A DNA stretch of 24,085 nucleotides from Bacteroidales bacterium UBA3388 (GCA_002358855.1 DEPQ01000007.1:2688-26772), one strand, 5' to 3'; shown: positions 1 through 8,395, counted from the first letter of the stretch. The notes: a model not told the origin generated them from the letters alone. Program-made: numbers and translations.

Positions 1-608
1 GCGTCTTCTTCTACGTAAACGTCAATTAAATTCAAGTCTTCGTCTTGTATCAACGGTGCGTCCATAGAAACGGGTTTGTATCCAATGTGCATCGTTTCTT
101 TTACTTTGTCAAAACTCAAATCCATAAACTCTGCGAGTTCTTCGTCTGAGGGTGTGCGTTCTAATTGTTGCTCTAAAAGTGAAGATGATTTCTTTAATTT
201 ATTTAAAGCACCAACTTGATTGAGTGGAAGACGAACCATTCTTGATTTTTCGGCAATTGCTTGTAGTATGCTTTGACGAATCCACCACACAGCGAAAGAA
301 ATGAATTTGAATCCTCTTGTTTCATCAAATTTTTGTGCGGCTTTGATAAGTCCAATGTTTCCTTCGTTGATTAGATCTGGCAGGCTTAATCCTTGATTTT
401 GGTATTGTTTTGCAACGGATACGACAAATCTTAGGTTGGATTTTACTAATTTCTCCAAGGCTATTTGATCACCTGCTTTTATTCTTTGGGCTAATTTTAC
501 TTCTTCTTCGGGTGTGATTAGCTCTTCTTTGCTTATGTCTTGAAGAAATTTGTCTAAACTTCCTATGTTACGATTTGTAATTGATTTTATTATTTTTAAC
601 TGCCTCAT
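1..608 (-). CDS. rpoD: Primary sigma factor RpoD (sigma-70 family), C-terminus cut by window edge
   Basis: About 202 N-terminal residues are visible, starting from the ATG at 606-608 (MRQLKIIKSIT...) and running off the left edge in an open frame. Region 1.2/2 is clear: TPEEEVKLAQRIKAGD, then SNLRFVVSVAKQYQNQG, then the -10-recognition block with FDETRGFKFISFAVWWIRQSI around residues 95-120. Region 3 begins at KSRMVRLPLNQVGALNKL. The very short segment before region 1.2, with no long 1.1 domain, is the usual form in Bacteroidota, where the whole protein is about 290 residues. It directs RNA polymerase to housekeeping promoters. Region 4 lies outside the window. It sits downstream of the HtrA gene on the same strand but has its own consensus promoter at 650-680. 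Confidence 0.95.
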   Translation of the reverse strand, partial: MRQLKIIKSITNRNIGSLDKFLQDISKEELITPEEEVKLAQRIKAGDQIALEKLVKSNLRFVVSVAKQYQNQGLSLPDLINEGNIGLIKAAQKFDETRGFKFISFAVWWIRQSILQAIAEKSRMVRLPLNQVGALNKLKKSSSLLEQQLERTPSDEELAEFMDLSFDKVKETMHIGYKPVSMDAPLIQDEDLNLIDVYVEED

Positions 609-649
609 ATCTCTTCCTTTTTTTCTTTAAGCTGGACTTTATCAACGTG

Positions 650-680
650 CAAAGGTATAATGTAAAACAAATCTCTGCAA
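650..680 (-). promoter_or_regulatory. Bacteroidota-type promoter of rpoD
   Basis: On the minus strand the -7 box TACCTTTG (650-657) matches TAnnTTTG, and a TTG (678-680) lies 20 bp upstream as the -33 box. Transcription would start near 643-645, giving a leader of about 35 nt before the ATG at 608. Confidence 0.75.
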
Positions 681-695
681 GTAGATATTCTAAAA

Positions 696-716
696 GTTAA
701 TAACCAACTTATTAAC
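696..716. repeat. Small AT-rich inverted repeat between the HtrA gene and rpoD
   Basis: GTTAATAA (696-703) and TTATTAAC (709-716) form a perfect 8-bp inverted repeat with a 5-nt spacer, just after the HtrA stop codon (720-722) and upstream of the rpoD -33 box. The stem is weak and only four T follow it on the minus strand, so it is a poor terminator. It could equally be an operator or chance. Confidence 0.3.
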
Positions 717-719
717 AAT

Positions 720-1802
720 TTACTTTTTGATTATTTCTGTGTTTCCGTTTTCGTTTAGTAGGATTACGGTTTTTTCTATGGTGTTTTCCCCTCGTTTTAT
801 TTCAACTTTTACCTTGTCGCCAGGGGATAGTTGTGATAATACTTCGTTTAATTCGGAGTAAGTATTAACTTCTTTGTTGTCTATTTTGGTTATTATATCG
901 CCTGCTTTAATTCCTGCTTTGTATGCTCCTGCATCTTGTATTACTTCTGCGATATAAATTCCTTTTAGACTATTTACTCCACGGCTTTTTGCGATGTCAG
1001 AATCTGTTTCTGCAAAATGTACGCCTAAGTGTGCTTTTTGTGTTTGTCCGTATTTGATTAAATCTCTTGTGACTTTCTTTACTATGTTTGAAGGTATGGC
1101 AAATGAATATCCTGTGTAGGTCCCTGTTGAGGAGGCAATTGCTGTGTTGATTCCTATCAGTTCTCCTTTAAGGTTTACCAAGGCTCCGCCACTATTTCCT
1201 TGGTTTACGGCTGCGTCTGTTTGAATAAAACTTTCTATTGGAGTCTCGTGCATTCTGTTTCCCCAGATATTTAGATTTCTTGCTTTGGCTGAAACAATTC
1301 CTGCTGTAACTGTAGATGTGAGATTAAAAGGATTGCCAACAGCAAGTACCCATTCCCCAATTTTCACTTCATCACTATTTCCAAATTGTAAAGGAATGAG
1401 GTTTGTGGTTTCTATTTTGATAACCGCAAGGTCGCAAGCAGGGTCGTTTCCTATAAGAATAGCGTCAAAAATCCTTTTATCGTTTAAGATAACTTTAATT
1501 TTTTCTGCGTTTTGTACTACGTGGTTGTTTGTGATTATGTAACCATTTTCTTGAATAATTACTCCTGAGCCAGAGGTGTGGTAAACTCTTTGTTGAATCT
1601 GTGGCGGAAGGAAGAAAGAAAAGAAATCGTCATAGTAAATTGATTGTTCTGTTGCTTCACATTGAATATGCACAACAGAATGTATGCTTTTTTCTGCTGC
1701 AAATGTGAAATCAATGTTTGGATTGAATTGTGCTTTTGAATTAAAACTTGAAATTACTGCGAAAAATACTAAGAAAAAAATCTTAAACTCTGTGTTTTTC
1801 AT
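720..1802 (-). CDS. HtrA/Deg-family periplasmic serine protease with one PDZ domain
   Basis: Trypsin-like quality-control protease predicted to act in the periplasm. Residues 1-25 form a signal peptide (hydrophobic FFLVFFAVISS, then SKAQ). The protease domain carries the Deg catalytic triad: H94 in TNNHVV, D124 in DPACDLAVIKI and S204 in GNSGGAL, with DAAVNQGNSGG intact. A single PDZ domain follows at about residues 255-348 (carboxylate-binding segment HLGVHF, then KAGIKAGDIITKIDNKEV). With 360 residues and one PDZ it resembles DegS in domain count; Bacteroidota DegP/DegQ proteins usually have about 500 residues and two PDZ domains. The N-terminus looks like a cleavable signal peptide rather than a clear anchor, so I give no degS symbol. 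rpoD follows 111 nt downstream on the same strand, but with its own promoter. Divergent to manC. Confidence 0.9.
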   Translation of the reverse strand: MKNTEFKIFFLVFFAVISSFNSKAQFNPNIDFTFAAEKSIHSVVHIQCEATEQSIYYDDFFSFFLPPQIQQRVYHTSGSGVIIQENGYIITNNHVVQNAEKIKVILNDKRIFDAILIGNDPACDLAVIKIETTNLIPLQFGNSDEVKIGEWVLAVGNPFNLTSTVTAGIVSAKARNLNIWGNRMHETPIESFIQTDAAVNQGNSGGALVNLKGELIGINTAIASSTGTYTGYSFAIPSNIVKKVTRDLIKYGQTQKAHLGVHFAETDSDIAKSRGVNSLKGIYIAEVIQDAGAYKAGIKAGDIITKIDNKEVNTYSELNEVLSQLSPGDKVKVEIKRGENTIEKTVILLNENGNTEIIKK

Positions 1803-1842
1803 ATTTTTTGTTTTTAAATATTAACGTAAATTCTTTAAAAAA

Positions 1843-1874
1843 TTGTGTTATTGTCAAAATAATACTTAATTTTG
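1843..1874 (+). promoter_or_regulatory. Promoter of the manC-asnS-rpoN-M23-ribH-fmt cluster
   Basis: TAATTTTG (1867-1874) matches the -7 consensus TAnnTTTG, and TTG (1843-1845) lies 21 bp upstream. The predicted start is near 1880, so the leader to the ATG at 1909 is about 28 nt. No clear full-consensus promoter is visible for the divergent HtrA gene; TTATTTTG on the minus strand (1854-1861) is one base off. Confidence 0.65.
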
Positions 1875-1908
1875 CAGGTTAATAAGATAAAAGAAATAAA
1901 TCTTAGAA

Positions 1909-2997
1909 ATGATAAACAAAGATAACTATTGTATAATAATGGCTGGCGGAATTGGAAGCCGCTTTTGGCCACTCAGTAGAACGAAAAAACCAAAACAATT
2001 CATAGATATATTGGGAGTAGGGGAAACTTTGCTTCAAATGACTTTTAAAAGATTTGAATCAATTTGCCCAATTGAAAATATATATATTGTAACAAGCAGA
2101 CTATACAAAGACTTGGTTTTAGAGCAACTACCAATGGTAAATCCAGATTGTGTTATTACTGAACCAATCAGAAGAAACACCGCTCCATGTATTGCATACG
2201 CTAATGCAAAGATTAAAAAAAGAAATCCAAATGCAAAGATTGTTGTAGCACCAAGCGATCATCTTATATTGAATCAAGAAGAATTTATAAAAAAGATTGA
2301 ATTGGGCTTTTGTGTCGTTGAAAACAATGATGTATTAGTAACACTTGGAATAGAACCAACTTATCCTAATACAGGATTTGGCTATATTCAATTTACTGAT
2401 GACAATAATTTTTCTAAGGATGTAAAGAAAGTAAAACTCTTTACCGAGAAACCTGAGTATGAAATGGCTCTTCAATTCATTAAAAGTGGTGATTTCTTAT
2501 GGAATGCAGGGATATTTATTTGGTCATTGAGTAGTATAGAAAAATCAATGAAACAATTTTTGCCAGAAATTTATGAATTGTTTGATCAAGGCATAGAGTT
2601 CTATGATACAGATGAGGAAAATGATTTCATAGATGTTACTTATTCAGCTTGTCCTTCTATTTCGATAGATTATGGCGTTATGGAAAAAGCCTCAAACGTT
2701 TATGTAATTCCTTCATCTTTTGGTTGGAGTGATATAGGTACTTGGAACGCACTTTATGAGCAAAGAGAAAAAGATGATAACGCTAATTCCTATATAGGAA
2801 AGAACGTTATGACATACGAGGTGAATAATTGTTTAATCAATACTCCAAAAGATAAATTAGTAATTCTTCAAGGATTAGATGATTATATCGTGGTTGATTC
2901 TGATGATGTGCTGATGATATGTCACAAAAGCGAGGAACAAAGAATTAAACAATTTGTAACAGATGTTGAAGTAGAAAAAGGAACAGATTATTTATAA
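1909..2997 (+). CDS. manC: Mannose-1-phosphate guanylyltransferase
   Basis: Makes GDP-mannose from GTP and mannose 1-phosphate in the cytoplasm, supplying mannose and fucose residues for surface glycans. The nucleotidyltransferase signature is complete: MAGGIGSRFWPLSR then PKQF (residues 11-31), VAPSDHLI (113-120), GFGYIQ (156-161), TEKP (179-182), WNAGIFIW (198-205), SIDYGVMEK (252-260) and GWSDIGTW (272-279). The 362 residues fit the short Bacteroidota form that lacks the C-terminal phosphomannose isomerase domain found in bifunctional ManC/AlgA enzymes. It is the first gene of the plus-strand cluster, and asnS begins 17 nt after its stop. Here it is far from any polysaccharide locus and looks like a housekeeping supply gene. 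Confidence 0.92.
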   Translation: MINKDNYCIIMAGGIGSRFWPLSRTKKPKQFIDILGVGETLLQMTFKRFESICPIENIYIVTSRLYKDLVLEQLPMVNPDCVITEPIRRNTAPCIAYANAKIKKRNPNAKIVVAPSDHLILNQEEFIKKIELGFCVVENNDVLVTLGIEPTYPNTGFGYIQFTDDNNFSKDVKKVKLFTEKPEYEMALQFIKSGDFLWNAGIFIWSLSSIEKSMKQFLPEIYELFDQGIEFYDTDEENDFIDVTYSACPSISIDYGVMEKASNVYVIPSSFGWSDIGTWNALYEQREKDDNANSYIGKNVMTYEVNNCLINTPKDKLVILQGLDDYIVVDSDDVLMICHKSEEQRIKQFVTDVEVEKGTDYL

Positions 2998-3014
2998 AAA
3001 CACATATAAAAAGT

Positions 3015-4418
3015 ATGGAAAACATAAAGAGAATAGAAATAGTAGATTTGTTTAAGGAAACAATAAAAGAGACAATTGGTCAAGAAATTTGCGTAAAAGG
3101 TTGGGTGAGAACCAAAAGAGGTAATAAAAGTGTAGCATTTATTGCTTTAAATGACGGATCTACCATAAAGAATATACAAATCGTTGCAGACGTAGAAAAA
3201 TTCTCAGAAGACTTATTAAAAAGGATAACAACAGGAGCGTGTTTAAAAGTAAACGGTCTTTTAGTTGAGTCAATGGGAAAGGGACAAAGTGTAGAAATTC
3301 AAGCAAACGAAATAGAAGTTTACGGAGAAGCAGATGTAGAAACTTATCCTTTACAAAAGAAAGGACACACCTTAGAATTTTTAAGAGAAATAGCACACTT
3401 ACGTCCAAGAACTAATACTTTCTCTGCAGTTTTCAGAGTAAGACACGCAATGGCTTATGCAATTCACAAATATTTCAATGATAGAGGATTCTTTTATTGG
3501 CATTCACCTCTAATAACTGCAAGTGATTGCGAAGGAGCAGGCGAAATGTTCCAAGTAACTACCTTAGATCTTGAAAATCTTCCAAAGATTGATGGAAAAA
3601 TTGACTATTCACAAGATTTTTATGGCAGACATACATCTCTAACTGTTAGCGGACAATTAGAAGGAGAGTTAGGAGCAATGAGTTTAGGAAAGATTTATAC
3701 TTTCGGACCTACATTCCGTGCAGAAAACTCAAACACTCCACGTCACCTTTCAGAGTTTTGGATGATAGAACCAGAAATGGCATTCTATGAAATTGAAGAT
3801 AATATGGATTTAGCAGAAGACTTTATTCAATATCTTGTAAGATACGCATTAGAAAACTGCCAAGACGACTTAGAATTCCTTCAATCAATGTATGATAAAG
3901 AGTTAATGGAACGCCTACGCTTTGTTGTAGATAATAAATTCGTTCGTTTAACATACACCGAAGCCATAGAAATTCTTTTACAAGCAAAACAAAAATTTGA
4001 ATTCCCTATTCACTGGGGTGTAGACCTACAAAGCGAACACGAAAGATACCTTGTAGAAAAACATTTCAAATCACCTGTAATCCTAACTGACTATCCAAAA
4101 GAAATAAAAGCCTTTTATATGAAACAAAATGAAGATGGAAAAACAGTAAGAGGAATGGACGTTTTGTTCCCTCTTATAGGAGAAATCATAGGAGGCTCAC
4201 AAAGAGAAGAAAATATGGATAAACTTCTTGCGAGAATGGCAGAGGTAGGAATAGAAGCAAAAGATATGGATTGGTATCTTGACACAAGAAGATTCGGATC
4301 AGCACCTCACTCTGGATTTGGTTTAGGATTTGAAAGATTATTGCTATTTGTAACAGGAATGAGTAACATTAGAGATGTGATACCATTCCCTCGTTATCCA
4401 AAGAACGCAAATTACTAA
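3015..4418 (+). CDS. asnS: Asparaginyl-tRNA synthetase
   Basis: Charges tRNA-Asn with asparagine. It is a class IIb enzyme: an N-terminal OB-fold anticodon-binding domain covers about residues 22-105 (VKGWVRTKRGNKSVAFIALNDGS), followed by the class II catalytic core. Motif 1 is near HLRPRTNTFSAVFRVRH (128-144), motif 2 is FRAENSNTPRHLSEFWMIEPE (about 234-254) and motif 3 is GFGLGFERLLLFVTG (434-448). The 467 residues are the usual bacterial AsnRS length, with no insertion or intein. EFWMIEPEMAF and the overall pattern favour AsnRS over AspRS. It lies between manC (17-nt gap) and rpoN (7-nt gap), so all three are probably on one transcript. Having a dedicated AsnRS argues against strict dependence on the transamidation route for Asn-tRNA. 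Confidence 0.97.
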   Translation: MENIKRIEIVDLFKETIKETIGQEICVKGWVRTKRGNKSVAFIALNDGSTIKNIQIVADVEKFSEDLLKRITTGACLKVNGLLVESMGKGQSVEIQANEIEVYGEADVETYPLQKKGHTLEFLREIAHLRPRTNTFSAVFRVRHAMAYAIHKYFNDRGFFYWHSPLITASDCEGAGEMFQVTTLDLENLPKIDGKIDYSQDFYGRHTSLTVSGQLEGELGAMSLGKIYTFGPTFRAENSNTPRHLSEFWMIEPEMAFYEIEDNMDLAEDFIQYLVRYALENCQDDLEFLQSMYDKELMERLRFVVDNKFVRLTYTEAIEILLQAKQKFEFPIHWGVDLQSEHERYLVEKHFKSPVILTDYPKEIKAFYMKQNEDGKTVRGMDVLFPLIGEIIGGSQREENMDKLLARMAEVGIEAKDMDWYLDTRRFGSAPHSGFGLGFERLLLFVTGMSNIRDVIPFPRYPKNANY

Positions 4419-4425
4419 TTTACAA

Positions 4426-5802
4426 GTGGCAAAAACACAAGTAAAGTTACAACAAATACAACGCCAAGCACTTTCCCCACTTCAAAAACTAAGTGGGGAA
4501 TTGTTGGAGTTGCCTTCCGAAGCCTTAGAAGAAAGGATAGAAAAAGAAATACAAGACAATCCTTACCTTGAAGAAGAGGAAAGCGAATACTCAAAACATT
4601 ATTTTTATTCCTCTAACGACAAAATAAATGTTAGAAACTTTACTGACAACGATCAAATAGGCTTAAACACACCTACAACCATAACTTTGGCAGAAGATTT
4701 AATAAATCAACTGCAATTAAGCAACATAAGCCAAGAAGAATACAAAATAGGAGAGTTTTTAATTGGCAACTTAGATGACAGAGGTTATCTAACTCGTAGT
4801 CTAAGTGCAATAGTAGATGATATTTACTTTGAGACATACAAAGAAGTAGATATAGCATCATTAGAAAAAGTACTTAAAGTTATTCAAAACTTTGAACCAG
4901 CAGGAATAGCCGCAAGAAATCATCAAGAATGTCTTATTTTACAACTTCAAAGACTTGATAATAACAATCCAACAATAAGCCTTTCAAAACAGATAATCAC
5001 AAAATATTGGACTGAATTTTGTAAAAAAGATTTTCAAAAACTACAAGAAAACCTCTGTTGCAGTCAGCAAGACTTAGAAAACGCTTTTAAACTTATTCAA
5101 GGTCTTAATATATCTCCCGGATACATTGAAGCCTCGCAAGAAAAAGAACAATACATAATACCAGATGTAACGATTTGGAATGATAACGGCAAGATAAAAT
5201 ACAAACTAAATAAAATTTCCGATAGAAAACTTCAAATCAATAAAGAAGGTCAAAGATTATTGGAGAAATTAGAAAACACACAACAAAAAGATAAAGAAAC
5301 AATAAAGTTTCTCAAAGACAAAATAGAATCAGCCAAACTTTTCATTGAAGCATACAATAATCGAATGCAGACTCTCAATACATTCGTCCAAGAAATTATT
5401 GCTTATCAAGAAGAATATTTTCAAGAAGGAGACGTAATGAGCCTTCGGCCAATGAAATACGAAGACATAAAACAGCGAACAGGCTTTTCCGAATCCACAC
5501 TTTCACGTTTAGCCAATGATAAGTATATGCAGACTCATTTTGGTACTTTTAAAATAAGAAAACTCTTTACAAAATCTATTGAAAACCAAAGTGGAGAGAG
5601 CGTTTCCTCAGACTCTGTTCGCAATATCATAATAGAACTTATTCAAAACGAAGATCCACTTTTACCACTCAAAGACCAAGAAATAGAAAATATACTAAAC
5701 GAAAAGGGATTTTCTCTTTCAAGACGCACGATTACTAAATATCGCCAACAATTAGGAATAGAAACAGCAGGAAAACGAAAGAAACAAACAAATGAACAGT
5801 AA
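4426..5802 (+). CDS. rpoN: RNA polymerase sigma-54 factor, GTG start
   Basis: Alternative sigma factor that needs an AAA+ enhancer-binding protein to melt -24/-12 promoters. Region I lies at residues 6-50 (LQQIQRQALSPLQKLSGELLELPSEALEERI, then NPYLEEEES), matching the Bacteroidota pattern. The core-binding region follows (LIGNLDDRGYLTR, then EPAGIAARNHQECLILQL). The C-terminal HTH has MKYEDIKQRTGFSESTLSRL, and the RpoN box reads SRRTITKYRQQLGI at about 432-445, close to the canonical ARRTVAKYRE form. The start is GTG at 4426: no ATG lies in frame before region I, and the conserved N-terminus begins directly after this codon. 458 residues is slightly short for the family but complete. It begins 7 nt after asnS and overlaps the next gene by 11 nt. 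A strong hairpin lies inside codons 16-25 (see 4473-4500). No enhancer-binding protein gene is in the window. Confidence 0.93.
   Translation: MAKTQVKLQQIQRQALSPLQKLSGELLELPSEALEERIEKEIQDNPYLEEEESEYSKHYFYSSNDKINVRNFTDNDQIGLNTPTTITLAEDLINQLQLSNISQEEYKIGEFLIGNLDDRGYLTRSLSAIVDDIYFETYKEVDIASLEKVLKVIQNFEPAGIAARNHQECLILQLQRLDNNNPTISLSKQIITKYWTEFCKKDFQKLQENLCCSQQDLENAFKLIQGLNISPGYIEASQEKEQYIIPDVTIWNDNGKIKYKLNKISDRKLQINKEGQRLLEKLENTQQKDKETIKFLKDKIESAKLFIEAYNNRMQTLNTFVQEIIAYQEEYFQEGDVMSLRPMKYEDIKQRTGFSESTLSRLANDKYMQTHFGTFKIRKLFTKSIENQSGESVSSDSVRNIIIELIQNEDPLLPLKDQEIENILNEKGFSLSRRTITKYRQQLGIETAGKRKKQTNEQ
4473..4500 (+). repeat. Perfect 10-bp inverted repeat inside the start of rpoN
   Basis: TTCCCCACTT (4473-4482) and AAGTGGGGAA (4491-4500) are exact reverse complements separated by 8 nt, forming an unusually GC-containing hairpin for this AT-rich genome about 47 nt after the rpoN start codon. 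No T-run follows, so it is not a standard intrinsic terminator. Confidence 0.6.
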
Positions 5803-6919
5803 AAAACTAATATTATACACAGTATTATTTTTAGCAAGTTTTGTTTCTTTTGCTCAAAACAGTGAGAAAAAAGAAAAATCCGCTGCAAGACGTTTTGCAG
5901 ACTCTCTTTACTATGTTCACAGCATTAAACCACAACAAAAACAGCAACAAAAACAAGAAGAAAACGCAAAAATAGATTTAAGCAAAACAAAAGATGCAAA
6001 AACAAATGTAAAATCTGCTTACACATCTAAAAGTGCGAAAATACCATCTTCCACACTTTATGAAAGCACTTGGTATAATGAAAGGGTAAAAGTACCAACC
6101 TTTTCTTTCAAAGACGTACCCGATGAAATAGTTCTAAGATTGATAGATCCAGACAAAGGACAAAACTTTTGTTTTCCAATAAAAAAAATAAAAAGTTCTT
6201 CATACGGTTGGCGATGGGGCAGACCTCACTCTGGTATTGACATAGCCCTTAACGTAGGCGACCCAATTCACGTAGCCTTTGATGGAGTTGTGCGATTAGC
6301 CAAGTACAATGGAGGTTACGGTAATTGCATCGTTATTCGACATTATAATAATCTTGAAACGCTTTACGGACATCTTTCAAAAATCAATGTTAAGGTAGGA
6401 CAGGAAGTAAAGGCGGGTGATGTGATTGGCTTAGGTGGAAACACAGGACGCTCAACCGGTCCGCATCTTCACTTTGAATGCCGACTAATGTATGCTTGTT
6501 TTGATCCAGAATGGATATTTGATTTGGAAACTTACAGCATAAAAACATCATTTTTAAGAATTGACAAAACATATTTTGGAGTTGAATCTTCACAACAAAA
6601 GGCTAATAAAAAGACTCAAAAGTCTAAACTCTCAAAGGTAGATAAATGTTTTGAAAACAAACCATATATTTCTCCAAATACCTTGATTGCAAAAGAAAGA
6701 AAAAAGATTAAAGCAGGAGAAATACCACAATATAGTGTTCAAACACAAAAAAACGATTCTTCTACAAAGGCTGGGCAACAATTTATAGTAGGAAATAAAG
6801 GAGAAAAACTAAAAGATATAGCAAAACGCTTTAACATACCGCTTGAATCGTTAAAGAAGATGAATCCAAACATAAAAACAACAACATTAAAAGAAAAAAC
6901 CAAAATTAGAATAAAATAA
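5792..6919 (+). CDS. Secreted M23-family peptidoglycan endopeptidase with C-terminal LysM
   Basis: Predicted cell-wall hydrolase or division-type peptidase acting in the periplasm. Residues 1-22 are a signal peptide (MNSKKLILYTVLFLASFVSFAQ). A charged, Gln/Lys-rich linker covers about 45-80. The LytM/M23 domain spans about 120-245, and its zinc ligands are present: H146 and D150 in HSGID, and H227 in GPHLHFE (H225 is the catalytic partner), so it looks catalytically competent rather than an EnvC-like degenerate activator. LYGHLSKINVKVGQEVKAGDVIG is typical of the fold. A single LysM-like module ends the protein (about 325-375: QQFIVGNKGEKLKDIAKRFNIPLESLKKMNPN), which would bind peptidoglycan glycan strands. 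It overlaps the end of rpoN by 11 nt and is followed by ribH after 3 nt, so translation is probably coupled. Confidence 0.9.
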   Translation: MNSKKLILYTVLFLASFVSFAQNSEKKEKSAARRFADSLYYVHSIKPQQKQQQKQEENAKIDLSKTKDAKTNVKSAYTSKSAKIPSSTLYESTWYNERVKVPTFSFKDVPDEIVLRLIDPDKGQNFCFPIKKIKSSSYGWRWGRPHSGIDIALNVGDPIHVAFDGVVRLAKYNGGYGNCIVIRHYNNLETLYGHLSKINVKVGQEVKAGDVIGLGGNTGRSTGPHLHFECRLMYACFDPEWIFDLETYSIKTSFLRIDKTYFGVESSQQKANKKTQKSKLSKVDKCFENKPYISPNTLIAKERKKIKAGEIPQYSVQTQKNDSSTKAGQQFIVGNKGEKLKDIAKRFNIPLESLKKMNPNIKTTTLKEKTKIRIK

Positions 6920-6922
6920 ATT

Positions 6923-7402
6923 ATGTCATCACAACTTAAAAATCTTTCGTCATACAATCAAGACGAAGTGCCCTCGGGCGAAAAGGAAATATTCGGAATA
7001 GTAGTTTCTGAATGGAATAGCCAAATTACTGATAGTTTATTGGAAGGTGCAGTAAGCACCCTTTTGAAATATGATGTAGATGAAAAAGACATTGACATCA
7101 TTCACGTTCCTGGAAGTTTTGAGCTTCCATTTGGAGCAGCAAAACTATTAGAAAAAAACAGAAGATTTAGTGCTATCATTTGTTTAGGCTGTGTTATTCA
7201 AGGTGAAACACGTCATTTTGATTTTATTTGTGACGCTGTTGCTAACGGAATAATGCAATTGCAATTGAAAGAAGAAATTCCTGTAATATTTGGAGTGCTT
7301 ACAACAAATGACTTACAACAAGCAATAGACAGAAGTGGAGGGAAACACGGTAATAAAGGAGTTGAAGCCGCTATAACAGCGTTAAAAATGGCTGCACTAT
7401 GA
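6923..7402 (+). CDS. ribH: 6,7-dimethyl-8-ribityllumazine synthase
   Basis: Penultimate step of riboflavin synthesis: condenses 5-amino-6-ribitylaminouracil with 3,4-dihydroxy-2-butanone 4-phosphate, usually in an icosahedral or pentameric assembly. Recognisable segments are IVVSEWNSQIT (26-36, substrate-binding aromatic W31), VPGSFELPFGAAKL (62-75), GCVIQGETRHFDFICDAVANGI (89-110) with the catalytic histidine H98, and the C-terminal RSGGKHGNKGVEAA phosphate-binding stretch. 159 residues is the normal length. It lies 3 nt after the M23 gene, and its TGA overlaps the fmt ATG (ATGA), so these genes are translationally coupled. No other riboflavin gene and no FMN riboswitch-like leader is seen nearby. 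Confidence 0.95.
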   Translation: MSSQLKNLSSYNQDEVPSGEKEIFGIVVSEWNSQITDSLLEGAVSTLLKYDVDEKDIDIIHVPGSFELPFGAAKLLEKNRRFSAIICLGCVIQGETRHFDFICDAVANGIMQLQLKEEIPVIFGVLTTNDLQQAIDRSGGKHGNKGVEAAITALKMAAL

Positions 7403-8364
7403 AAAACAAAAAGATAATCTTTTACGGAACACCAGAAATCGCAGCCTACCAACTCGAAAAACTTCATTTGAATAAATATAACGTAATTGCAGTAGTTACT
7501 CAGCCCGATAAACCATCGGGCAGAGGACAAAAAATAAATTATTCTCCTGTAAAACAATACGCAATAGACAATAACTTACCATTATTTCAACCAGAAAAAC
7601 TCAATAATCAAGAATTTATTGACCAAATCTCAGCCTTGCAACCCGATATCCAAGTTGTATTGGCTTATCGTATGATTCCAAAAAGCATTTACAGCCTTGC
7701 AAAATATGGAACCTTTAATTTGCACACATCTCTCTTACCTCAATATCGTGGAGCCGCTCCAATAAATTGGGCAATCATTAACGGAGAAACTCAAACAGGT
7801 ATGACAACGTTTTTGTTGAATGAAAAAACCGATGAAGGCGAAATTTTACTTCAAGAAACAATAGAGATAGGCAAGGAAACAACAGCAGGAGATTTGCACG
7901 ATGAAATGATGTATAAAGCCTTTGACTTGATTGAGCAAACAATAGAAAAACTTTTATCAGAAAATCTACAAACCATTCCACAAATTCAAAGCGAAAATTT
8001 AAAACCTGCCCCAAAAATTTTCAAAGAAACCACAGTGATAAATTGGAATGAAAAAGGGGAGAAGATAATTAACTTAATTAGAGGAATGAGTCCATATCCT
8101 GCTGCTACAACGCAGTTTATAGACAAAGCAGATGGAAAGATTTATCAATTTAAAGTATTTAAGGCAAAATTTATTCCAAGAGAAAATAAAGAAAATCTTT
8201 GTGGAATTTTTAAAATTCAAGACAAGGAAACAATAACTGTTAGTTGCCTTGATGGTTTAGTGCAATTATTTGATTTGCAATTAAGTGGAAAAAAACGTAT
8301 GCCAGCAAAAGAATTGATAAAAGGATTGAAACTAACCTCAGAAGTCTTAGAAATAAAAAAATAA
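7399..8364 (+). CDS. fmt: Methionyl-tRNA formyltransferase
   Basis: Formylates initiator Met-tRNA using 10-formyl-tetrahydrofolate. The N-terminal Rossmann-like hydrolase domain begins IIFYGTPEIAA. The signature is complete: FNLHTSLLPQYRGAAPINWAI (106-126) with catalytic N107 and H109, and D145 in KTDEGEIL, corresponding to E. coli N108, H110 and D146. The C-terminal OB-like tRNA-binding domain begins near 205 (VINWNEKGEKIINLIRGMSPYPAA) and ends with LQLSGKKRMPAKELIKG. 321 residues is normal. Its ATG overlaps the ribH stop by 4 nt. It ends the plus-strand run, and no GC-rich terminator follows, only A/T-rich palindromes (8363-8395). Confidence 0.96.
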   Translation: MKNKKIIFYGTPEIAAYQLEKLHLNKYNVIAVVTQPDKPSGRGQKINYSPVKQYAIDNNLPLFQPEKLNNQEFIDQISALQPDIQVVLAYRMIPKSIYSLAKYGTFNLHTSLLPQYRGAAPINWAIINGETQTGMTTFLLNEKTDEGEILLQETIEIGKETTAGDLHDEMMYKAFDLIEQTIEKLLSENLQTIPQIQSENLKPAPKIFKETTVINWNEKGEKIINLIRGMSPYPAATTQFIDKADGKIYQFKVFKAKFIPRENKENLCGIFKIQDKETITVSCLDGLVQLFDLQLSGKKRMPAKELIKGLKLTSEVLEIKK

Positions 8365-8395
8365 AACAAAGAAATAATTTCTTTAAACAAAGAAA
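8363..8395. repeat. AAAACAAAGAAAT motif and alternating AAAGAAA/TTTCTTT palindromes after fmt
   Basis: Directly after the fmt stop, AAAACAAAGAAAT (8363-8375) is followed by TTTCTTT (8378-8384) and then AAAGAAA (8389-8395). The central TTTCTTT can pair with either flanking AAAGAAA, giving two mutually exclusive weak hairpins. The same 13-mer occurs at 12370-12382 and 24054-24066. Confidence 0.5.
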
